A stretch of DNA of 64,000 nucleotides from NCBI GenBank assembly GCA_032464575.1, contig JAWDKM010000004.1, forward strand, positions 372,001 through 436,000, written 5' to 3'. The notes below the pieces were generated by a model. The model searched no databases, was not told the DNA's origin, and worked only from the letters and a program-made list of their open reading frames with translations. Source of the DNA: Pontivivens sp032464575 (lineage in GTDB: Bacteria; Pseudomonadota; Alphaproteobacteria; Rhodobacterales; Rhodobacteraceae). Below are positions 58,740 through 64,000 of this stretch, piece by piece; the first letter of the stretch is position 1, and the number at the start of each line of letters is the position of its first letter. The translations under genes and the position numbers were made by a program.

Positions 58740-61700
58740 ATGACGCTAGCCCTCGTGCCATCGCGAGCGGGCGGCCTCGACGCGCTATGGAGCGCGCCGG
58801 ATGCCGTCGTGCTGCATGTGGACCTTGCGGGCTTCTCGACGCTGGCGCGCGCGCTCGCCGACGAGGGACCGCGGGGGGCCGAGCGGCTGGCCGGACATCT
58901 CGACGCCTTCTTCGAGGCAACGATCGGTGCGGTGCGGCACGCGGGTGGCATGGTGGCGACCTTCGCGGGCGATGCGCTGGTGGCGCTGTGGCCGGAAGCG
59001 GGCACGGACGGCGAGGGTTTCGCGGCGGCCGCGGGCGCGGGGCTCGATATCGCGGCGACACTGCCGCCGCCGCTCAAGGCGCGCATCAGCCTGGCAAGCG
59101 GCGCGGTGGAGCTTTGCCGGTTCGGCGGCGAGGACGGGGCGGAGATGTGGGCGACCCTCGGCCCGGCCATCAGCGAGGCGGCGCGGCTCAACGGGGCGGC
59201 TACGCCTGGGGAGATCGTGGTTTGCCCGGCCGACGCGGCACGGGCCAGCGCGCTTCTGGAGCTTGAAACGCGGACCGGGGGCATGGCCCGGCTGCTGCGG
59301 AGGCGCGCGGACACTCCGGCGCCGCGCAGCGATCCGGGCAGCCTTCCCCGGCCTGACCATGACCGGACGCCGCTGGCCTTGCTCTGGCGACAGCTCAACG
59401 GCTCGGCGACAGGCGGGGCGTTCCGCGACCTCGTGGTGCTGTCGGTGGACCTTGCGCAAGGCGGCGAAGGCGCGGTCGCAACGCCCGAGCGGCTGGCCGC
59501 ACGGTTGAAGCGGGTGCGCGCGCAGCTCGCGCCCTGGGGCGGCGTTCCCGTCAACATGATGGCCGAGGAAAAGGGCATCATCCTGCACGCCGTCATCGGC
59601 CTGCCGCCGCAGGGCCCGGCGGAACGGGAGCGGCGGGCCCTGCGCGCGGCAGCGGCAATCTGGTCGGATACCGGCGAGGGCGGTGCGCGGATGCCGGCGG
59701 GCGTTGCGGGCGGCCGGCTCTTCTTCAGCCGCTACGGGCATCCGGACCTGCGCACCGTATCCACCTTCGGCTGGCCGTCGGCGCTGGCCACGCGGTTGAT
59801 GCAGGGGGCCCATGAGGGGCCACTGACCGACGCGGCGACGGCCTTGCGCTCGGGCGCGGGGCTCGCTTTCACAGGCGCGCATATGCGCGAGGTAAAGGGA
59901 GCGAGCGCACCGGTGGAGGTCGTGCGCCTCGCGGATCCAAGTATACCGCATCGGCGGCAGAAGGAGGCCCGCGCTGCGGCCCCGGCCGTCCTCGCCCCCT
60001 GGCTGGCCCGGCCCGGCCGGCCGCGCGCCCCGGCGGAGATCGTGGGACCGCGCGGCATCGGCAAGAGCCACATGCTCGCCGCCCTCGCCGCCGCGGCCCA
60101 TGGCGACGGATGGACCGTCGCCGAACCGGTGTTGCGCCCCGACGGCGCGGACCTGCCCTACGACGCGCTGTTGCGGGTGCTCGGTTCACTGGGGGCGGAG
60201 GTGCCGGCACTCGGCCGGCCCCATGGCGCCGGCGAACGGCAGCAAAAGGATATCGAAGACGATCTCGCGGAGCGGCTGAGTGCAGCCTGCGGGACAGGCA
60301 CCAAATGCCTGATCCTGATCGACGACGCGCAGTATCTCGATACCGGCTCGCGCGTGGTGCTGGAGCGGTTGGCGATGCGCGGCGCGCTGCGTGTGGTCCT
60401 TGCCCGACGGGGCGCGACGGAGCCCGCACCGGCCATCGCCGTGCCGCCCCTGACCCCGCGCGACAGCGCCCGGCTGCTCTGTACGCTTCTGAACGCGCGA
60501 CTTTGCGAGCCGGAGACCGCGCGCCGGCTTCATGCGGCGAGCGAGGGCAATCCCCTGTTCCTCGAGGAGCTCGCACGGGGTCTGGCGGCCGAGGGGCGGC
60601 TGTCGGTCACCGGCGATACGGTGCGGTTGCCGACGGCGGAACCCGCGAGCCCGGACCATCGCAGCCTCGCCCCCGGCACGTTGCGGGACCTCGTGGCCGC
60701 GCGCCTCGACCAGCTCGAGACGGCGGACCGGGCGCTGCTGAGCGCTGCTGCGGTGATCGGGCGGCGGTTCGGAGCGGGTGCGCTCGCGGCGCTCGCGCAG
60801 GAGCCGGAGGTCACCACACGGCTCGCCCGGCTGGCGGAGGCAGGGCTGGTGCGCCCCCTGGGCGAGGATCAGCACGCCTTCGGCAACGACCTCGTTTGGG
60901 AGGTCAGCTACGACGCGCTGTCCTTCGCGCAGCGGAGTTGGCTGCACGAACGGGTGATCGAACTGAGCCTCGCCGAGGACTTGGCCGAGCGCGCGCGCCA
61001 CTTCGCCGGGGCCGAGCGGCAGACCGAGGCTGTGGCCGCCCATCAGCGGCTCGCCGAGCAGGCGGTCGCGCTCTTCGCCCATGCCGAAGCGCTGTCGCAT
61101 GCGAGCGAGGCGCGGCGGCGGGCGGATGAACACGGCGTGGCGCTGGCCGAGGAGGACCGGCTCTCGCTCCTGATGGTCGAGGGCGAGGCGGGGCTCGAGG
61201 CGGTCGAGATGCGCATGGCCGAGGCGCGGCTGCAGGAGGCGCTGGCGCTGGCCGGCACGCCGGTCGCGGCCGGTGCAGCCGGCCGAATGGCGCAGCTCCT
61301 TCCCGCGCTCGGGCGGCAGGTGCTGCACCGCGTGGCGGGGCATTGGGGCGGGCCGGTGCGGCACGGCGCACTGATGGCCCGCGCGCACCGCCTGCTGGCA
61401 GAGATCGCCTATTTCGACAGCCGGATCGACGCGGTGCTGCTGCACACCCTCGCCTCCCTGAACACCGCCGAAAGGGTCGGCCAGGTGCGCGAGATCGTGG
61501 CGGGCTTCGCAGCCCTTTCCATCGGGTTCGAGACGTCGGGGATGCACACGCTCGCCGACTTCTACTCCGGCCGCTCGCGGGAAGTGGCCGAGGCGCGCGG
61601 CGACCGGCACGACGTCGCCTTCGCCTCGCTGGTCGCGCAGGTCATGTACGGCGGGCGAGCCGACTGGCCGCGCGCGCGGGAGATGGGCGAGCGGGCCATG

Positions 61701-62369
61701 GCGCTCTACGCCGATCTGGGGGCGACGGGTCGCTGGCGCCAGACGGTGGCGACGATCCTGCACAACCGGATGGCGCAGGGTCTGCTGACGCCCGAAGATC
61801 CGCTGCTCGACGCGCTCGGCGCGCGGATGGACAGCCGCGTGAGCGCGCAGATCCGCTCCTGGTGGCTGACCGCGCGGCTGGGCGCGGCGTTCCAGAAGGC
61901 CGATCCCCTGCCCGGCTCGGCCAAGGATGCCCTGCGCGCGCTGCGGACCCACCCGCACCTCAACCCGGCCGAGCAGGTGCTTGCGCAGGCGACGCTCGCC
62001 ATGGCGGAGCTGCGGGACGGCGATCTGGGCGCGGCGCGGGAGGAGGCGCGACAGGCGCTCGATCTCGCCGAAGCGCGGCCGCCCGCCGCCTGGCATGTTC
62101 ATGCCGGACTGAGCTGGCTTGCCACGGTGACGGGCGTCGTGGCCGAGGCACGGCCCGACGACACACGCGCGGCGGCGGAGGATCGGCGGGCGCTGATGGC
62201 CCTCGCCCGCTTCGCCAAGACCATGCCCGTCGCGCGACCGGCCGCGGCCTTTCACCGGGATGTGCGAAACGTCACAGAATGGGCCGAGGCCGCGTGCATG
62301 ATCGACGAAGCCGGCCCGCCGGCGACGGCGCATATGGAGGCGCGGCGGGCGGTGGGTCTTGAGACATAA
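58740..62369 (+). CDS. Class III adenylate cyclase-like protein with AAA/STAND ATPase and helical tail (soluble-cyclase architecture)
   Basis: A 1209-aa cytosolic-looking protein. Domain order: first cyclase domain (about residues 20-190) with metal-binding Asp28 in VDLAGFS and Asp78 in FAGDALVALW; second cyclase-like domain (about 228-395) with EEKGIILHAVIGLPP (Lys278) and WPSALATRLM (Arg352) but Ala348 where the catalytic Asn of the mammalian enzyme is expected; then an ATPase with P-loop GPRGIGKS (436-443) and Walker B LILIDD (524-529); then a long TPR-like helical region to the end. This order equals that of mammalian soluble adenylate cyclase. The likely job is signal-dependent cAMP formation, but the missing Asn leaves activity open. 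The next gene starts 9 bp downstream. Confidence 0.85.
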   Translation: MTLALVPSRAGGLDALWSAPDAVVLHVDLAGFSTLARALADEGPRGAERLAGHLDAFFEATIGAVRHAGGMVATFAGDALVALWPEAGTDGEGFAAAAGAGLDIAATLPPPLKARISLASGAVELCRFGGEDGAEMWATLGPAISEAARLNGAATPGEIVVCPADAARASALLELETRTGGMARLLRRRADTPAPRSDPGSLPRPDHDRTPLALLWRQLNGSATGGAFRDLVVLSVDLAQGGEGAVATPERLAARLKRVRAQLAPWGGVPVNMMAEEKGIILHAVIGLPPQGPAERERRALRAAAAIWSDTGEGGARMPAGVAGGRLFFSRYGHPDLRTVSTFGWPSALATRLMQGAHEGPLTDAATALRSGAGLAFTGAHMREVKGASAPVEVVRLADPSIPHRRQKEARAAAPAVLAPWLARPGRPRAPAEIVGPRGIGKSHMLAALAAAAHGDGWTVAEPVLRPDGADLPYDALLRVLGSLGAEVPALGRPHGAGERQQKDIEDDLAERLSAACGTGTKCLILIDDAQYLDTGSRVVLERLAMRGALRVVLARRGATEPAPAIAVPPLTPRDSARLLCTLLNARLCEPETARRLHAASEGNPLFLEELARGLAAEGRLSVTGDTVRLPTAEPASPDHRSLAPGTLRDLVAARLDQLETADRALLSAAAVIGRRFGAGALAALAQEPEVTTRLARLAEAGLVRPLGEDQHAFGNDLVWEVSYDALSFAQRSWLHERVIELSLAEDLAERARHFAGAERQTEAVAAHQRLAEQAVALFAHAEALSHASEARRRADEHGVALAEEDRLSLLMVEGEAGLEAVEMRMAEARLQEALALAGTPVAAGAAGRMAQLLPALGRQVLHRVAGHWGGPVRHGALMARAHRLLAEIAYFDSRIDAVLLHTLASLNTAERVGQVREIVAGFAALSIGFETSGMHTLADFYSGRSREVAEARGDRHDVAFASLVAQVMYGGRADWPRAREMGERAMALYADLGATGRWRQTVATILHNRMAQGLLTPEDPLLDALGARMDSRVSAQIRSWWLTARLGAAFQKADPLPGSAKDALRALRTHPHLNPAEQVLAQATLAMAELRDGDLGAAREEARQALDLAEARPPAAWHVHAGLSWLATVTGVVAEARPDDTRAAAEDRRALMALARFAKTMPVARPAAAFHRDVRNVTEWAEAACMIDEAGPPATAHMEARRAVGLET

Positions 62370-62378
62370 GGGGTGGGC

Positions 62379-64000
62379 ATGACGCGGCAGAAGGTCGCCA
62401 TTCTCGGCGGTGGATTCGGCGCGCTGACGACGGCGTGGAACCTGACGGCAACGCCGGAGCAGCGGGAGAAGTACGAGGTCGAGATCTGGCAGATGGGCTG
62501 GCGACTGGGCGGCAAGTGCGCCACCTCGCGCGATGCCCAGAACCGGGTGCTGGAGCACGGCCTGCACTTCTGGTTCGGCTGCTACGACAACGCTTGGTCC
62601 ATGCTGCGCGATCTCTACGAGGAATGGGAAAAGCCCGCGGGCTGCCCCTTCCAGACCGGGCTCGACGCCTTCGACGCGCAGGACTTCACCCCGCTCTGGA
62701 CCCGGCAGGCGGACGGGAGCTGGGGCTTCTGGAACGTGACCTGGCCCACCAATGACGAATATCGCGGCAACGGACAGGTCGAGCTGTCGGTTCGCGGGAT
62801 GCTGAGCCAGCTCGCGAGCCTCCTTAAACTGGTCCTGAAGAAGAGCGACATGGAGGACCACCCCGCGCACGCGACGCTCGACCGGCTGGAGGACGACCTG
62901 CTGGCGGAGGGCGTCGCGGTAGCGCATCACGAGGATTTTCGGGACGTTCAGCAAGCCTTCGCCCCGCATCACGAAAAGAGCCTGCCGATGGGCGATCTCT
63001 TTCGCGACGTTCTGCATATCGGTGCCGCGTTCGCGGCCGGGATCGTCTGGGATGTGCTGGTCCGGCGCAAGTCGCTGGATGCGCTGAATGCCGTGGAGTT
63101 CCGCGAGTGGCTGAAGTCCCATGGCGGGAACGCGGCGATCGTCGATGGCTCCTCGGTGGTGCGGGCGATTTACGACTGCTGCTTCTGGTATCAGGAGGGC
63201 AGCCATGCGAAGCCCTCCGTCGGAACGGGCACGGCGGTGCGGGTGATCCTGCGGATCGTGACGACCTACAAGGGTTCGGTCATGTACACGCTGAAGGCCG
63301 GGATGGCCGAGGCAGTGGTCGCCCCGATGTACGATGTGCTGCGCGCCCGGGGCGTGAAGGTCCACTTCTTCCACAAGACCACCGGCCTGCATCTTGACGC
63401 GGACGGCAGGGGGATCGAGCGGATCGCGCTCGCGAAACAGGCGGTGACGCCCAACGGCTACGAGGCGACCACGGTGGTGGACGGCGTGCCGACCTGGCCG
63501 GTGGAGCCTTACTGGGACCAGCTTAAGAACGGGGCGGCACTGAAAGCGGCCGGTGTGGATTTCGAAAACCACTGGTCGCCCGCCTATCCGACTGAAGACG
63601 TCGTGCTGACCCGCGGCACCGATTTCGACCACGTGGTGCTCGGCATCTCCATGGGCGGGTACAAGCCGCTCAATGACAGCGAGCCGAGCCTTGCGCAGGA
63701 ACTGATCGACGCTGGCGGACCCTTTGCGCGGATGGTCGAGGGGATCGGGCTCGTTCCAACGCTCGCGGCGCAGGTCTGGCTGCCGGAGACGACAGAGCAG
63801 CTCGGCTGGGACGCGCGGCCCGCGACGGTGGGCGGGCCCGAGGCCTACGACATCTGGGCCGACATGAGCCAGCTCAACGGCGTCGAGGGCGGCTCGGGCT
63901 CCGTCCACTACTTCTGCGGCGCATATGCGACGACGGCCTACCGCGAGCCTGCCTCGGCGAGCGGCACGCAGGGCGCGGCCCTCGCCGATGTCACCGCGCA
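62379..64000 (+). CDS. FAD-dependent oxidoreductase (amine oxidase/phytoene desaturase-like), partial
   Basis: At least 540 residues are seen; the C-terminus is beyond the window. The FAD-binding Rossmann motif ILGGGFGALTTAW (residues 8-20) is followed by GWRLGGKC and the EHGLHFWFG motif (about residue 63), which are typical of NAD(P)/FAD-dependent phytoene-desaturase-like or squalene-related oxidases. It starts 9 bp after the cyclase stop, with GGGGTGGGC upstream, and so shares its operon. Substrate unknown. Confidence 0.8.
   Translation, partial: MTRQKVAILGGGFGALTTAWNLTATPEQREKYEVEIWQMGWRLGGKCATSRDAQNRVLEHGLHFWFGCYDNAWSMLRDLYEEWEKPAGCPFQTGLDAFDAQDFTPLWTRQADGSWGFWNVTWPTNDEYRGNGQVELSVRGMLSQLASLLKLVLKKSDMEDHPAHATLDRLEDDLLAEGVAVAHHEDFRDVQQAFAPHHEKSLPMGDLFRDVLHIGAAFAAGIVWDVLVRRKSLDALNAVEFREWLKSHGGNAAIVDGSSVVRAIYDCCFWYQEGSHAKPSVGTGTAVRVILRIVTTYKGSVMYTLKAGMAEAVVAPMYDVLRARGVKVHFFHKTTGLHLDADGRGIERIALAKQAVTPNGYEATTVVDGVPTWPVEPYWDQLKNGAALKAAGVDFENHWSPAYPTEDVVLTRGTDFDHVVLGISMGGYKPLNDSEPSLAQELIDAGGPFARMVEGIGLVPTLAAQVWLPETTEQLGWDARPATVGGPEAYDIWADMSQLNGVEGGSGSVHYFCGAYATTAYREPASASGTQGAALADVTA

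Noticed and set aside
58740..60000. Bicarbonate activation of the cyclase-like protein as a link to dabAB
   Set aside because: The Lys expected to bind bicarbonate is Thr74 in the read sequence, so the link is not supported, although an experiment could still show it.
60186..63908. A 1240-codon minus-strand open frame opposite the cyclase and FAD oxidoreductase genes
   Set aside because: It spans two genes that are clearly coding on the plus strand and encodes only Arg/His/Pro-rich sequence.
1..64000. CRISPR arrays, prophage, conjugation genes or toxin-antitoxin pairs
   Set aside because: No regularly spaced repeats, phage structural or integrase genes, or recognisable defence genes were found in the read-through.

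Overview
The window is high-GC, densely packed DNA from an alphaproteobacterium, most probably a marine-type Rhodobacteraceae/Roseobacter-group member. This is inferred from the FlaF/FlbT/DUF1217 flagellar block, the SPOR lipoprotein-DacC-Tmk-HolB-TatD-MBL chain, the Hint-domain proteins and the frequent 4-bp ATGA/GTGA overlaps inside operons. No database was searched. All family calls come from reading the translations.

Layout. 1-2.8 kb: a truncated phytanoyl-CoA-dioxygenase-like gene, an AraC regulator and a PhnM-like amidohydrolase. 3.4-5.0 kb: a secreted MBL-fold hydrolase diverging from a TetR regulator, with two tandem TTGAC-N6-GTCAA dyads between them. 5.0-10.0 kb: dabB-dabA, an inorganic-carbon uptake pair, with a divergent LysR regulator. 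10-12.1 kb: a VOC protein, a decayed DMT transporter and tRNA-Ser(UGA). 12.3-17.8 kb: a housekeeping chain of SPOR lipoprotein, D,D-carboxypeptidase, tmk, holB, tatD and a PhnP-like MBL protein. 17.8-24.6 kb: an AEC permease, then a minus-strand polyamine-type ABC operon that also carries a VOC protein and a possible phosphodiester glycosidase. 24.8-26.1 kb: aroQ and an alpha/beta hydrolase. 26.4-29.6 kb: a 1078-aa RTX-repeat protein with a C-terminal Hint domain. 29.6-35.5 kb: the urea ABC transporter urtABCDE. 36.4-37.1 kb: a second, stand-alone Hint-like protein that lacks the catalytic Cys.

37.2-38.96 kb is a graveyard of IS5- and IS3-family fragments. It runs up to the stop codon of a flagellar gene. 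38.96-44.7 kb: flagellar genes (DUF1217, flbT, flaF, flagellin, a FlgN-like gene, flgJ-type rod-binding protein, fliK, flgD), then a GtrA membrane protein. 45.2-52.6 kb: a complete xylose system, xylFHG-like ABC transporter plus xylB and xylA, with a divergent ROK repressor and an A/T-rich dyad upstream of it. 52.6-55.7 kb: a CRTAC1/UnbV propeller protein facing a MauG-type di-heme peroxidase. 55.8-55.9 kb: a 151-bp element bounded by 17-bp inverted repeats. 56.0-58.6 kb: a kynurenine operon, kynU, a small membrane protein, kynA and a stand-alone Lrp-type ligand-binding domain, all coupled by 4-bp overlaps. 58.7-64 kb: a 1209-aa protein built like mammalian soluble adenylate cyclase (two cyclase domains, STAND-type ATPase, long helical tail), followed by an FAD oxidoreductase that runs off the window.

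Together the genes suggest a heterotroph taking up urea, polyamine-like compounds and xylose, degrading tryptophan, swimming, and concentrating inorganic carbon. A recurring feature is strong RNA hairpins just after each of the three ABC binding-protein genes, which would keep binding-protein mRNA more abundant than the downstream permease mRNA. The items I would check first are the soluble-cyclase-like protein, the kyn operon with its two unexplained small genes, the Cys-less Hint protein, the twin TetR dyads, the extra genes in the polyamine-type operon and the 151-bp inverted-repeat element.
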